59,700 nucleotides of DNA from Actinomadura soli (GCF_005889715.1 NZ_VCKW01000011.1:1-59700); one strand, 5' to 3'; counted from the stretch's first letter, positions 1 to 9,958 are shown. Translations and numbers: made by a program. The notes: generated from the sequence alone by a model not told the origin.

Positions 1-423
1 GCGTTCGACCGCGGCGAAGAACTCGCCCGCCGTGCGCCTGGCGACGCTGCCCAGCATCCGCTGGCCGACGCCGCCGACCATCCCGCCGACGACCGCGTCC
101 GCGTCGTAGTCGATCCGGGTCGAGCCGTCGCCGTCGGTGAGCCGGACGCGGACGGTCGCGTCCACCGTGCCCGGCGCCCCCTGGCCGCGCGCCCGCAGGA
201 CGAACGAGCGCGGCGGGTCGGGCTCGGCGAGCTCGACCCGCCCCACGTAGGTGCCCTGGATCGAGGCGACGCCCGCCGTGACGGTCATGCGGTAGGTGTC
301 CGGGCCCGTCTCCTCCAGGGACCGGCATCCGGGGATCGTCCTCGCCAGGACCGCCGGATCCTGGAGCGCGTCCCACACGCGGGCGAGCGGCGCGGCGACG
401 GTGGCACTGCCGTTGAGCTGCAT
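1..423 (-). CDS. CoxG-like SRPBCC family protein, partial at contig edge
   Basis: The translation starts MQLNGSATVAAPLARVWDAL and continues through a conserved DPAVLARTIPGC stretch, typical of the SRPBCC fold of carbon monoxide dehydrogenase subunit G (CoxG) proteins. Family members accompany molybdenum hydroxylases and are thought to help recruit or assemble the enzyme at the membrane. The gene continues beyond base 1, so about 141 residues are visible and the C-terminus is missing. It points the same way as the molybdenum hydroxylase operon but is separated from it by an opposed deacetylase gene. That suggests the deacetylase was inserted, or that the cox-type genes were rearranged. The role is inferred from family and location. 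Confidence 0.8.
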   Translation of the reverse strand, partial: MQLNGSATVAAPLARVWDALQDPAVLARTIPGCRSLEETGPDTYRMTVTAGVASIQGTYVGRVELAEPDPPRSFVLRARGQGAPGTVDATVRVRLTDGDGSTRIDYDADAVVGGMVGGVGQRMLGSVARRTAGEFFAAVER

Positions 424-625
424 GGACCCGACTTTAGGGAATGGCGCCGCCGGGCCGAACGGCAACATCTGCCGAGTACACGCCGAGGATTGGGCAGATG
501 CGCCCGCGCGAACGTGGGAAATGGTCAGATATGTCCGGCAGGTTCCGCCGGGGTGCGAACTCCCCTCGCCACCGGCGCGTCAACCGATGCGGAAACCCCC
601 GAAGACCGAACGGAGTACGCGGCCG

Positions 626-1474
626 ATGCGAGGTACGACGCCCGTGATCACCATGGTTGCCGCAGGCGTGGTCGGTGTGGCCGCGGGCGGCTGGCCCGTC
701 CTGACCGCGCAGGCCGGCGACTCGGGGCCGTCGATGCGGACGCAGCTCGCCGCCGTCCTCGGCGACCAGAAGTGGGCGACGCCGAAGCCCGGCTCCTGGA
801 CGCCGCCGCAGCCGTCCCAGGACGGGCTGCCCCCGGTCGTCAGCCGCATCGAGACGCAGGAGCGCGTCGTCTTCCTCACCATCGACGACGGCTACGAGTA
901 CGACTCCGAGTTCGTGAACCTCGTCCGCACGCGGAAGGTTCCCATCATGACGTTCCTGACCTCCACCTACATCAAGGGCCAGGGACAGTACTTCTGGGCC
1001 ATGCGCAACGCCGGATCGCGCATGGAGAACCACACCATCAGCCACCCCAACATGGCGACGCTCCCCGCCGAGGCGCAGAAGAAGCAGATCTGCGGCGCGT
1101 CCGACGAGATCCAGAAGCAGTACGGCCGCCGTCCGGAGATCTTCCGCCCGCCGTTCGGGAGCTTCAACGAGACCACCCGGCAGGTCGCCGGGCAGTGCGG
1201 CGTCAAGTCGGTGCTGCTGTGGTCGGCGGAGTTCTACAACGGCACCACCGGGCCGGGCGTCGGGTTCAACGGCTTCGCGCGCGGCGACGGCGGCAAGGGG
1301 TTCAAGCCCGGCGACATCGTCCTCATGCACTACCGCAAGGGGCTCGCCAAGGACCTCCTGACGATCCTCGGCTGGATCCAGCAGGCCGGGTTCCGGCCCG
1401 CCGCCGTCCAGAACTACCTGCCGAAGTCGCTCGGCGGCAACGCCCCCGACAAGCCCGCCCCCGCGGGCGGGTGA
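626..1474 (+). CDS. Secreted polysaccharide deacetylase (NodB/CE4 domain)
   Basis: The 282-residue protein has an N-terminal signal segment (MRGTTPVITMVAAGVVGVAA) and a NodB domain. The metal-binding TIDDG motif is at residues 85-89, the zinc motif HTISHP at 136-141, RPPFG at 174-178 and the LMHY motif near 233-236. Such enzymes remove acetyl groups from peptidoglycan or other N-acetylated polysaccharides outside the cell. I prefer the ATG at 626 because GGAG lies 10 bases upstream. An in-frame ATG at 587 lacks a ribosome binding site, and longer versions would overlap the divergent CoxG gene. The aspartate pair and both histidines are intact, so activity is likely. The natural substrate cannot be read from sequence. 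Confidence 0.88.
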   Translation: MRGTTPVITMVAAGVVGVAAGGWPVLTAQAGDSGPSMRTQLAAVLGDQKWATPKPGSWTPPQPSQDGLPPVVSRIETQERVVFLTIDDGYEYDSEFVNLVRTRKVPIMTFLTSTYIKGQGQYFWAMRNAGSRMENHTISHPNMATLPAEAQKKQICGASDEIQKQYGRRPEIFRPPFGSFNETTRQVAGQCGVKSVLLWSAEFYNGTTGPGVGFNGFARGDGGKGFKPGDIVLMHYRKGLAKDLLTILGWIQQAGFRPAAVQNYLPKSLGGNAPDKPAPAGG

Positions 1475-1542
1475 AAGCCGACCTTCCCGGAGGAATCCCG
1501 GTTACGCCGAGAGCCCGCACCCTCGTTCACTAGGGTCAACAC

Positions 1543-1587
1543 GCTGGCGGGGTTGAGGTCCCCCGCACCCGAGCCGACCCCGCCAGC
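1543..1587. terminator. Hairpin between convergent genes
   Basis: An 11-bp perfect stem (1543-1553 GCTGGCGGGGT with 1577-1587 ACCCCGCCAGC) encloses a 23-base loop. It lies between the stop of the deacetylase and the stop of the molybdenum hydroxylase large subunit gene. It could act as a bidirectional terminator. There is no clear T-tract on either side, which is common in actinobacteria. Confidence 0.5.
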
Positions 1588-1588
1588 A

Positions 1589-4003
1589 CTACAAACTCCT
1601 GGCGCCTTCCCGGACGCGCAACGACGGGTCGTGCGCCGCCCGTTCGCGCAGCTCGTAGAGGCCGTCCGGGGAGAGCGGCATCGCGTCCACGCGGACGCCC
1701 TCCGCGTCCTCCACCGCCGAGGCGATCACCGCCGACACCGGGATGACGCCCGCCTCCCCCGCGCCCTTGATGCCCAGCGGGTTCAGCGGCGACGGCGTCT
1801 CCAGATGGCCGGTCTCGATCCGCGGGATCTCCGTCGCGTACGGCATGAGGAAGTCCATGAACGAGGCGTTCAGCAGCTGGCCCGACTCGTCGTACACCAT
1901 CCGCTCGTACAGCGCGCCGCCGATGCCCTGCGCGACGCCGCCGTGGATCTGCCCCTCCACCACCATCGGGTTGATGAGCCGCCCGCAGTCGTGGACGACC
2001 GCGTACCGCAGGATCGCGATCTCCGCCGTGTCCGGGTCGACCTCCACGATCGCGGCGTGCGCCCCGGCGGCGAACGTGGACCGGACGGGCGAGTAGTAGT
2101 CGCGCCCCTCCAGGCCCGGCTCGTCCCCGGCCGCGACGGGCGGCTCGGTGACGGGCCGGGCGGCCGCGAACTGCGTCGCCGCCGCGGCCTCCTCGTCGAA
2201 CGCGTACCGCAGCGGATTCGACAGCACCGCGACCGTCCGCAGCGGCACGCACGCCGACGGGTCGCCCCTGACGTGCACGACCCCGCCCGTGATCTCCAGG
2301 TCGCGCGGGTCGGCCTCCAGCGCCTCGCCCGCGATCCGCAGCGCCTTGCCGCGGACCTTCCGGCAGGCCAGCGCGATCGCGTTGCCGCTCATCACGGCAG
2401 CGCGGGACGCGAACGTCCCGACCGCGTACCCGAACCGGCGGGTGTCGCCCGTCGTGACGTGCACGTCGCCGATCGGGACGCCCAGCTCCGACGCGGCGAT
2501 CTGCGCGAACACGGTCTCGTGGCCCTGGCCCTGCGATGTCAGCCCGGTCGAGACGTGCACCCGCCCGGCCGTGTCGATCTCGACGTGGCCGCCCTCGTAC
2601 GGGCCGACGCCCGTCCCCTCGACGTAGACGCCGAGGCCGATGCCGAGGCGGCGGCCCCGGCCCGCGGCGGCGGCGCGCTCGGCGTCGAAGCCGTCCCAGC
2701 CGATCAGCTCCCGCGCCTTGCGGAGCAGCTCCGGGTAGTCGCCCGAGTCGTAGATCAGCGGGCGGCCGTCCTGGAAGATGAGGCCCTGGTCGTAGGGGAA
2801 CTCGTCCGGCTGGATGAGGTTCGCGGCGCGGACGTCGGCGCGGTCGAGGCCGAGGTGGCGGGCGACGCGGTCCATGGTCCGCTCCATGCAGAACACGCCC
2901 TGCGGGCGGCCCGCGCCCCGGTAGGGGGTGACGATCAGCGTGTTGGTGTAGAGGCTCGTCACCTCCGCCCGGTAGGCGCCGATCTTGTACGGGCCGAGGA
3001 GCTGCGTGGACGTGACGATCGGGATGATGATCCCGTACGGGGTGTAGGCGCCGTGGTCGTGCCGGATCGTCACGTCCAGGCCGAGGACGCGGCCCGCGTC
3101 GTCGAACCCGACGCGGACGTCCTGGAGCTGCCCGCGCTCGTGCGCGGCGGACACGAAGTGCTCGCGGCGGTCCTCGGTCCATTTGAGCTCGCGGTCCAGC
3201 AGCCGCGCCGCCCACGGGACGAGGACCTCCTCCGGCCACGGGTGGACGATCTTGACACCGAACCCGCCGCCGACGTCCGGGGCGACGACCTCGACCTTGC
3301 CGTTCGGCAGCCCGAGCCGCGCGGCGATCGCGGCGCGCACGCTCGTGGACGCCTGCGTGGACGAGTACACGCGCAGCGACCCGTCGTCGGCGTCCCACCG
3401 CGCGTAGACGCCGCGTCCCTCCAGCGGCATCGACGCGCTGCGCTCGATCGCGAGGCTGAACTCCAGCACGTGCGGGGCGGCGTCGATCGCGGCGGCGGCG
3501 TCCCCGGTCTCCTGGACGAGCACCGCCCCGACGTTGCCGGGCACGTCGTCGTGGACGAGGTGCTCCGCCCGGGTCGCCGCCTCGATGCCGACGACCGGCG
3601 GGAGCGGCTCGTACTCGACGCGGATGCGTTCGGCGGCGTCCTCGGCCAGGTACCGGTCGCGGGCGACGACCATCGCGATGGGCTCGCCCACATGCCGGAC
3701 GACGTCGCGCGCCAGCGGATACCCGGTGCGGCCATGGGTCAGCGCGGGGTGCGGGATGAGGAGCGGCAGCGGCTCCCCGACCCGGCCGGGAAGGTCCTCC
3801 CAGGTGTAGACGGCGACGAGGCCGTCGACGTCCAGGGCCCCGGACACGTCGATGTCGGCGATCCTGGCGTGCGCGTGCGGCGAGCGGACGAACGCCGCCG
3901 CCAGCGCGTCCCGGCCCAGGTCGTCGAGGTAGCGGCCGCGGCCGGTGAGGAGCCGCGCGTCCTCGCGGCGCTCGACCGGCTCGCCGAATATCCGCGTCCC
4001 CAT
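1589..4003 (-). CDS. Molybdenum hydroxylase large subunit (form II CoxL/XdhA-like)
   Basis: An 804-residue aldehyde oxidase/xanthine dehydrogenase molybdopterin-binding subunit. The N-terminal hammerhead domain begins RREDARLLTGRGRYLDD. The active-site loop near residue 358 reads TPYRGAGRPQ, the form II signature, not the AYRCSFR loop of true form I CO dehydrogenase. The catalytic glutamate motif KGAGEAG is near residue 746. The protein would bind molybdenum cofactor and hydroxylate an N-heterocycle or aldehyde with water. It is the last gene of permease - FAD subunit - 2Fe-2S subunit - large subunit. Together with the neighbouring PucR regulator and the NCS2 transporter, this makes a purine (xanthine-type) substrate the best guess. 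CO as substrate is unlikely. Confidence 0.88.
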   Translation of the reverse strand: MGTRIFGEPVERREDARLLTGRGRYLDDLGRDALAAAFVRSPHAHARIADIDVSGALDVDGLVAVYTWEDLPGRVGEPLPLLIPHPALTHGRTGYPLARDVVRHVGEPIAMVVARDRYLAEDAAERIRVEYEPLPPVVGIEAATRAEHLVHDDVPGNVGAVLVQETGDAAAAIDAAPHVLEFSLAIERSASMPLEGRGVYARWDADDGSLRVYSSTQASTSVRAAIAARLGLPNGKVEVVAPDVGGGFGVKIVHPWPEEVLVPWAARLLDRELKWTEDRREHFVSAAHERGQLQDVRVGFDDAGRVLGLDVTIRHDHGAYTPYGIIIPIVTSTQLLGPYKIGAYRAEVTSLYTNTLIVTPYRGAGRPQGVFCMERTMDRVARHLGLDRADVRAANLIQPDEFPYDQGLIFQDGRPLIYDSGDYPELLRKARELIGWDGFDAERAAAAGRGRRLGIGLGVYVEGTGVGPYEGGHVEIDTAGRVHVSTGLTSQGQGHETVFAQIAASELGVPIGDVHVTTGDTRRFGYAVGTFASRAAVMSGNAIALACRKVRGKALRIAGEALEADPRDLEITGGVVHVRGDPSACVPLRTVAVLSNPLRYAFDEEAAAATQFAAARPVTEPPVAAGDEPGLEGRDYYSPVRSTFAAGAHAAIVEVDPDTAEIAILRYAVVHDCGRLINPMVVEGQIHGGVAQGIGGALYERMVYDESGQLLNASFMDFLMPYATEIPRIETGHLETPSPLNPLGIKGAGEAGVIPVSAVIASAVEDAEGVRVDAMPLSPDGLYELRERAAHDPSLRVREGARSL

Positions 4004-4488
<485 letters not shown>

Positions 4489-4492
<4 letters not shown>

Positions 4493-5352
4493 TCCCCCGC
4501 CCTGCGCAGCGCCTCGGCCGCCGCGGACTTGAACGCGCGCTCGGTGAGCACGCCGGTCAGGTGCCGCCGGTAGCCGGCGCCCGCATGGATGTCGGTCTCC
4601 GGGTCGATCCGCTCGCGGACGTGCGCCGCCGCGGCCCGCCAGTCGCCGTGCGGCCCGGCGGCGCCGGTCAGGTCGAGGACGAGCGGCGTCGCGGCGATCC
4701 CGAGGTACCCGGCGCGGGCCGCGGAGACGCGCAGGTCCTCGTCGAGGGTGACGACGGCGGCGACGCCCGCGAGCGCGTAGTCGCCGTGCCGCCGCGCCGT
4801 CTCGGTGAACGCGGTGCCGGTGCGGGGCGGCGAGGCCGGGAAGAACGCGGAGACGGCCAGCTCGCCGGGCTCCAGCGCGGGCTCCATCGGCCCGCGGAAG
4901 AACTCGGCGGCCCGGATGGTGCGGCGCCCACGCGCCGACGCCGCCTCGACCGTCCCGCCGAGGACGGCCAGCACGGCGGGCAGCTCGGCGGCCGGGTCGG
5001 CGTGCGCGAGGCTCCCGACGACCGTCCCCCGGTTGCGGATGACGGGATGCGCGACGTGCCGGAGCGCCTGCCCGAGCAGCGGCTGGACGGCCGCGGCCTC
5101 CGCGGAGCGCTCCACCCGCGCGAGCCGGGCGAGCGCGCCGGCCCGGACGCCCTCGTCCCTCACGTGCAGGGTGTCGAGTTCGGCGACGCGGTTGATGTCG
5201 ACCAGCTCCGCCGGCGCGGCGAGCCGCATGTTCAGCAGCGGGATGAGGCTCTGCCCGCCCGCGAGGACCTTGCCGGACGGCTCCGCGGCCAGCGCGTCCA
5301 GCGCCTCGGTGACGGTGGCCGGGGCGCGGTAGCCGAACGGCGGGGGTTTCAT
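4489..5352 (-). CDS. Molybdenum hydroxylase FAD-binding medium subunit
   Basis: A 287-residue protein starting MKPPPFGYRAPATV. It shows the two FAD-binding motifs of the CoxM/XdhB family, AGGQSLIPLLNMR near residue 32 and TVVGSLAHADPAAELP near residue 110, followed by a C-terminal CO-dehydrogenase flavoprotein domain. It accepts electrons from the 2Fe-2S subunit and passes them to NAD or another acceptor. The start codon overlaps the stop of the upstream permease gene by 4 bases (ATGA type), so the two are probably translationally coupled. This ties transporter and enzyme to the same substrate pathway. Confidence 0.9.
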
Positions 5353-6764
5353 CCCGCCGCCCGGTCGGTGGGCGCGATGACGCCGCCGCCCTGGCCGCTC
5401 GGCCCGCGGACGGCGTTCAGGACGTGGTAGCCGACCAGCACGGCGATCGTCCCGAGCGCGATGCCCTGCAGCGGGAAGTCGTCGGTGATGTCCAGTGTCA
5501 CGTTCCCGATCGCGAGGATGATGCCCGCCGCGACCGGGACGAGGTTCACCGGATCGGCGAAGTCCACCCGGCTCTCGATCCAGATCTTCGCGCCGAGCAG
5601 CCCGATCATCCCGTACAGCACGACGGTGATGCCGCCGAGGACGCCGCCGGGCGTCGCGGCGACCAGCGCGCCGAACTTGGGGCACAGCCCGAACAGGATC
5701 GCGACGGCCGCGGCGACGTAGTAGGCGGCGGTCGAGTAGATCCGGGTGGCGGCCATGACGCCGATGTTCTCGGCGTAGGTGGTGGTCGGGGAGCCGCCGA
5801 CCGCGGAGGCGAGCGCGGTGCCGACGCCGTCGGCGGCGATGGCCCGGCCGAGGACGGGGTCGAGGTCGTCGCGGGTCATCGCGGCGACGGCCTTGACGTG
5901 CCCGGTGTTCTCCGCGATCAGCGCGATGACCGCCGGTAGCGCCAGCAGGATCGCCGAGGTCTTGAAGTCCGGGCCGTGCAGGCTCGGGAACCCGAACCAG
6001 TCGGCCGCCTCCACGCTGGTGAAGTCGATCCGGTCGTGCGGGAACGCGGTCGCGACGCAGTAGGTGCCCTCGGCCGTGCACGGCTTGCCCGACGCGTCCA
6101 GGAGGTTCTGGCCGGGGAGAACCGACGTGACCTTCCCGGCGGTGTTGTCGAGAAGCCACGACAGGAGGAACCCGAACACCAGCGCCAGCAGCACCGCGAT
6201 CCGCGCCCAGAACCCGCGCAGCAGCACCGCGCAGAACACCGCGAAGCCCAGCGTCGCCAGCGCGACCCACTGGTCCTGCGGCCAGTAGACGGTGGCGACC
6301 ACCGGCGCCAGGTTGAACCCGATCAGCATCACGACGGCGCCGGTCACGACCGGCGGGAACACCCGGTGGATGACGTCGCCGCCGACGAAGTGGATCAGCA
6401 GGCCGATCACCGTCAGGACGGCGCCCGCGACGAGGATCGCGCCGGTCACCGTCGCGCTGTCGCCGCCCGCCGCGCGGATCGCGGCGACCGCGCCGACGAA
6501 CGACGCGCTGGTGCCGAGGTAGCTCGGCACCCGGCCGCCCACGATCAGCAGGAACAGGACCGTCGCGACCCCCGACATCATGATCGCCAGGTTGGGGTCC
6601 AGGCCCATCACGACGGGGAACACGAACGTCGCCCCGAACATCGCCACGACGTGCTGGGCGCCGATGCCGGCCGTGCGCGGCCACGACAGCCGCTCGTCCG
6701 GTCTGACGACCTCGCCGGGCGGCGGGGTGCGCCCGTCCCCGTGCAGCTTCCAGCCGAACACCAT
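5349..6764 (-). CDS. NCS2 nucleobase permease (uracil/xanthine type)
   Basis: A 471-residue polytopic membrane protein of the nucleobase/ascorbate transporter (NCS2) family, with about 14 hydrophobic segments. The QHVVAMFGATFVFP start and the substrate-site region containing AENTGH and GGSPTTTYAENIG are typical of the UraA/UapA fold. It should import a nucleobase with protons or sodium. The TTTYAENIG form is closer to UraA/PyrP than to classical XanQ. Its place as first gene of the molybdenum hydroxylase operon argues for a purine or oxidised purine substrate. Uracil remains possible. Confidence 0.88.
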   Translation of the reverse strand: MVFGWKLHGDGRTPPPGEVVRPDERLSWPRTAGIGAQHVVAMFGATFVFPVVMGLDPNLAIMMSGVATVLFLLIVGGRVPSYLGTSASFVGAVAAIRAAGGDSATVTGAILVAGAVLTVIGLLIHFVGGDVIHRVFPPVVTGAVVMLIGFNLAPVVATVYWPQDQWVALATLGFAVFCAVLLRGFWARIAVLLALVFGFLLSWLLDNTAGKVTSVLPGQNLLDASGKPCTAEGTYCVATAFPHDRIDFTSVEAADWFGFPSLHGPDFKTSAILLALPAVIALIAENTGHVKAVAAMTRDDLDPVLGRAIAADGVGTALASAVGGSPTTTYAENIGVMAATRIYSTAAYYVAAAVAILFGLCPKFGALVAATPGGVLGGITVVLYGMIGLLGAKIWIESRVDFADPVNLVPVAAGIILAIGNVTLDITDDFPLQGIALGTIAVLVGYHVLNAVRGPSGQGGGVIAPTDRAAG

Positions 6765-6806
6765 GGAAGGCCCCTCCTGCTCAACCGTCCGCGTTCATGC
6801 GGGCAC

Positions 6807-6818
6807 GGTAGATCTACC
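6807..6818. promoter_or_regulatory. 12-bp perfect palindrome upstream of the permease operon
   Basis: GGTAGATCTACC is a perfect palindrome 43-54 bases upstream of the permease start. It lies between that gene and the end of the PucR-type gene. Its position fits an operator near the promoter. No binding protein can be assigned from sequence alone. Confidence 0.4.
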
Positions 6819-6916
6819 CCGGTCGGCGGGCATCGGCGACATCTGCCAAAGCCCGCCCGCCGGCTCGGCGCGTCACCGGAAGATCACCGGGGCGGTCGCG
6901 CTACCGTCGATTACCC

Positions 6917-8683
6917 TCAGATTCCGCGCATGCGCAGTACGTGAAGGGCGAGGGTGAGGTTGAGGCGCAGATGGGCGTCCTCCGTGAAGGCTCCGAGCAT
7001 CCGCTCCAGTTTCCCGATGCGGTAGCGCAGCGTGTTGTAGTGGAAGTGGAGGCGGCGGGCGGTCTCGGCGACGTTGAGGTTGGTCTCCAGCAGCACCTGC
7101 AGGGTGCGGCGCAGGTCGACCAGCTCAGGCTCGTCGTCGGTGGCCAGGTCGCCGAGCGTCTCGCGGACGAACGCGTGCAGCTCCTCGGGGTCGGACACGA
7201 GGCTCAGCAGCCGGTACACGCCGAGCTGGTCGAAGTGCGCCCGCGCGCCCGCGCCGTTCAGCTGCCGCCCGACCCGCACGGCCTTGACGGCCTGCTCGTA
7301 CGCCTCGGGCAGCGCGGCCGGGGACGTCACCGTCCGGCTGATGCCGGTGGAGAACGTCCGCCGCACCGGCAGATGCTCGGCGAAGATCGACGACGCCTCC
7401 TTGAGCATCGCCTGGACGGGCCCGGCGGTCAGCTCGGCGGGGTCGCCGCCGTCCGCGCCGATGACCGCGACGACCTCGTGCGCGAAGCTCGCGACGGCGG
7501 CGCCGCGGTCGTGCCGCCGGACGGCCGTCGTCCACGCGGCGGCGAGCCGCTCCTGCGCGGAGCGCTCTTCGGCGCCGCGCCCGCCGCGCGTGCCGCCCTC
7601 GGGCTCGGCGCCCTTGCCGCGGGCCTTCCCGTCCGTCTCGGGGGCGGGCGGGGTGCCGCGCGGGCGGCCGTCGAGCTCGGCGACGACCACCATCACCGGA
7701 CGGTCGAGGTCCCAGCCGAACCCGGCGCAGTGCGCGATGACCCGGTCGTCGTCGCCCGCGCGCCCCGCGAGGATGTCGCGGAGGAAGTCGGCGCGGTACT
7801 TGCTCTCGACGGCGGCGACGGCCTGCTGCTTGGTCACCACCAGCGCGGCGACGGTCGCGGCGCGCTCGAGGATGCCGAGGTCGGTGCCGCGCAGCGTGCC
7901 GCCGGGGCTGAACGCGATGATCCGGCCGTGGTCGAAGCCGCCCGCCATCACGGGCACGACCAGGTGGTCGCCGGTGCCGTGCGCGCCGATGATGCCGCAG
8001 CCGCCGCGCCCGCAGGCCGCGTGCCGGCCCGCGTCGAACGCCCGCATGGCCTGGACGTGCTCGTCCGGACCGGCGCCGGCGAGGACGCGCTGCTCGCCGT
8101 CCACGACGACGACGGCGACGTCCAGCAGCGTCGCGACCTCGTCGACGACCTCCTGGAGGCCGCCGCCGCACAGCACGATCTGCACGAGCGCGCGGTGCAC
8201 CTCCTCGGTGCGGGCGAGGACGGACGCCTGCCGGTTCAGGATGTCGGTCAGGACCTGGTTCAGGATGTCGTCGAAGCCGACGTCGTTGGGGAGCAGGATC
8301 AGGGGGAAGCCGCGGCGGTCGGCCTGCGCGATCATCTCGGCGGGGAGCGAGTCCAGGTAGCGGCCCAGCTTGATGGCGAGGGCCGCGAGTCCGCGCTCGT
8401 CCAGGTCGGAGACCAGGTTGTCGAGCGACTGGGGAGTGTTGCGCAGGGGGTAGCCGGTGGTCAGGAGGAGCTCGTTCGGCTTCACCCACGACAGGATGTC
8501 GGGGACCTCCATCACGTTGAGACGCTGGACGATGCGCTCGAGACCGGCCCGGCCGGCGATGAGGCGGGCGCCGTTGAGGGTGCTGACGCCGAGGACCTCG
8601 CCGACCGACAGGCCGTAGGTCAGTGTGCCGGTGCTCGCGAGCCTCAGAGCCGGTGGGCCCGGGTCCGCTGTGGTGTAACTCAT
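6917..8683 (-). CDS. PucR-family transcriptional regulator
   Basis: A 588-residue regulator. It has an N-terminal purine catabolism regulatory domain (VGEVLGVSTLNGARLIAG onward, residues ~15-135), a central GAF/GGDEF-like region, and a C-terminal PucR helix-turn-helix with NVAETARRLHFHYNTLRYRI. A low-complexity linker near residues 340-380 is rich in Gly, Glu and Arg. I chose the ATG at 8683 because GAGGTGA precedes it at good spacing; an ATG at 8716 would add 11 residues. Family members sense purine breakdown intermediates. The gene is divergent from the AllHFG-like genes and upstream of the permease/hydroxylase operon, so it probably controls both. Confidence 0.9.
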   Translation of the reverse strand: MSYTTADPGPPALRLASTGTLTYGLSVGEVLGVSTLNGARLIAGRAGLERIVQRLNVMEVPDILSWVKPNELLLTTGYPLRNTPQSLDNLVSDLDERGLAALAIKLGRYLDSLPAEMIAQADRRGFPLILLPNDVGFDDILNQVLTDILNRQASVLARTEEVHRALVQIVLCGGGLQEVVDEVATLLDVAVVVVDGEQRVLAGAGPDEHVQAMRAFDAGRHAACGRGGCGIIGAHGTGDHLVVPVMAGGFDHGRIIAFSPGGTLRGTDLGILERAATVAALVVTKQQAVAAVESKYRADFLRDILAGRAGDDDRVIAHCAGFGWDLDRPVMVVVAELDGRPRGTPPAPETDGKARGKGAEPEGGTRGGRGAEERSAQERLAAAWTTAVRRHDRGAAVASFAHEVVAVIGADGGDPAELTAGPVQAMLKEASSIFAEHLPVRRTFSTGISRTVTSPAALPEAYEQAVKAVRVGRQLNGAGARAHFDQLGVYRLLSLVSDPEELHAFVRETLGDLATDDEPELVDLRRTLQVLLETNLNVAETARRLHFHYNTLRYRIGKLERMLGAFTEDAHLRLNLTLALHVLRMRGI

Positions 8684-8757
8684 GCCAGGGGTCACCTCGC
8701 CTTTTGGTGCGTACATCGCCCATTACGGCGTGATCGCTACCGCTTCCTGATCAACAC

Positions 8758-8782
8758 TGACAACTAAGACGAACGATGACAA
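8758..8782 (+). promoter_or_regulatory. Paired TGACAA direct repeats in the PucR/allH intergenic region
   Basis: The 212-base gap between the divergent regulator and allH-like genes holds two TGACAA copies starting at 8758 and 8777, 19 bases apart. They lie in the least GC-rich part of the gap. Two turns of the helix would place them on one face, which suits a dimeric activator. The assignment to the PucR-type regulator is only positional. Confidence 0.3.
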
Positions 8783-8895
8783 GCATCCTTGGCAGCTTTC
8801 TCCATACGTCCGCTGCGGGGCCCGTTCTACCGTCTCGGCAGAGGCCGGGCCGTCCACCGTCAGGACGGCGACCGACGCCGGCCTCGGGAGGTTCC

Positions 8896-9915
8896 GTGAC
8901 CGCACTCGTCCGCGACCCGATCCCGCTTCCGGCCCGGCCCGGCCGGCGGCCGCCCGCCGCCGGGGCCGCGAGCCTGGCGCTGCGGCCGCTGCTCGACCCG
9001 CCGCGCCGCGCGGCGCGGGTCATCGCCGTGTTCCCGGCGGCGCTGTACCTGGAGATGCGGGGCGGTCCCGAGCCGCGGGTCCTCGCGGTCGTCACCTCCG
9101 ACGCGCACCGGCTGCCGAACGCGGTGGTCGTCGTCGCGGCCCGCCGGGAGCAGCCGTTCCGGTCGATCCGGGAGGGCGCCGAGGCGTGGGTCGGCGACGG
9201 ACGGGTGGAGACGGGTCCGCTGCACGTGCGGGTCCGCCGCTGGTGGGACCCGTCGCCCGTGCTCGCGCCGGTGCAGCCGTCCGCGCTCGCGTACGGCGTC
9301 CGGACCCTGGAGGCCGAGCTGGCCGACGCCGGGATGCTGACCGGCGCCCGGACGGCGGGCGGCGGCCTCGGCGACCATCCGGACCCGGCCGCGCTCGCCG
9401 AGTACTGCGCCGCGGGCGACCTCGCGGGCGCGGTGGAGGCGGCGGAGCGGATCGTGGGGCTCGGCCCCGGCCTCACCCCGAGCGGCGACGACATCCTGTG
9501 CGGCCTGCTGGTGTCGCTGCGCTGCGTCGGCGACGCGCTCCGGACCGGCCGTGCGCCCCTCCTGCGGGGGGCCGGCCCCCCGCACTCCCCGGGCCGCTCC
9601 GCTCCTGACGGAGTCTTCCTCGCGGACTGGCTCGGCGCGGCGGTCACCGCCGACGCCGGCACCCGGACGACCGCGCTGGCCGCGACGCTGCTGCACTGCG
9701 CGGCGGCGGGCGGCGCGGGCGCCGACGTCGCCGCGGTGCTGCGCTGCGTCGCGGGCCACGAGCCGGCGGACGCGACGGCGACCGGCCAGGCCGTCCGGCG
9801 CCTCCTGGCGGTGGGCCACACCTCCGGCGCCGACCTCGCCCACGGCGTCCTCGCGGGCTGTCGCGCCGCCCTCGCCCTCACGGCCGTCCGCAGCGCTTCG
9901 AGGGTCACCGCATGA
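8896..9915 (+). CDS. AllH/YlbF-like DUF2877 protein (oxamate carbamoyltransferase component)
   Basis: A 339-residue DUF2877 protein recognised by the hallmark GLGPGLTPSGDDILCG near residue 190 and the late HTSGADLAHG segment. In Escherichia coli the homologue YlbF was renamed AllH, one of three genes needed for oxamate carbamoyltransferase. That enzyme splits oxalurate to oxamate and carbamoyl phosphate in allantoin use. The GTG at 8896 has GGGAGG just upstream. A segment near residues 222-237 (RAPLLRGAGPPHSPGR) is encoded by an inverted copy of a dispersed repeat and looks like an insertion within the family fold. Its TGA stop lies inside another copy of the same repeat. Confidence 0.82.
   Translation: MTALVRDPIPLPARPGRRPPAAGAASLALRPLLDPPRRAARVIAVFPAALYLEMRGGPEPRVLAVVTSDAHRLPNAVVVVAARREQPFRSIREGAEAWVGDGRVETGPLHVRVRRWWDPSPVLAPVQPSALAYGVRTLEAELADAGMLTGARTAGGGLGDHPDPAALAEYCAAGDLAGAVEAAERIVGLGPGLTPSGDDILCGLLVSLRCVGDALRTGRAPLLRGAGPPHSPGRSAPDGVFLADWLGAAVTADAGTRTTALAATLLHCAAAGGAGADVAAVLRCVAGHEPADATATGQAVRRLLAVGHTSGADLAHGVLAGCRAALALTAVRSASRVTA
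9558..9607 (-). repeat. Dispersed G-rich hairpin repeat, copy A (inside allH-like gene)
   Basis: Read on the minus strand it gives CAGGAGCGGAGCGG, then CCCGGGGAGTGCGGGGGG, CCGGCCCCCCGC and AGGAGG. This matches copy B (9912-9958) at most positions, including the GAGCGGAGCG block, the G-run, the central hairpin and the terminal GGAGG. It lies in frame within a coding sequence, opposite to the gene's direction. Confidence 0.65.
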
Positions 9916-9958
9916 GCGGAGCGAACCGGGGGGTGTGTGGGGCCGCCCCCCACCGGAG
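9912..9958 (+). repeat. Dispersed G-rich hairpin repeat, copy B (allH-fdrA junction)
   Basis: It begins ATGAGCGGAGCGAACCGGGG, continues through a GTGGGG-CCG-CCCCAC hairpin and ends in CACCGGAGG. The TGA at 9913-9915 is the stop of the upstream gene. The GGAGG at 9955-9959 is the ribosome binding site of the downstream gene. The whole 49-base gap between stop and start is repeat. Copy C at 25791-25837 has the same arrangement. Confidence 0.75.

Noticed and set aside
296..625. Longer N-terminus for the polysaccharide deacetylase
   Set aside because: It would overlap the divergent CoxG-like gene. The signal peptide and ribosome binding site support the ATG at 626.
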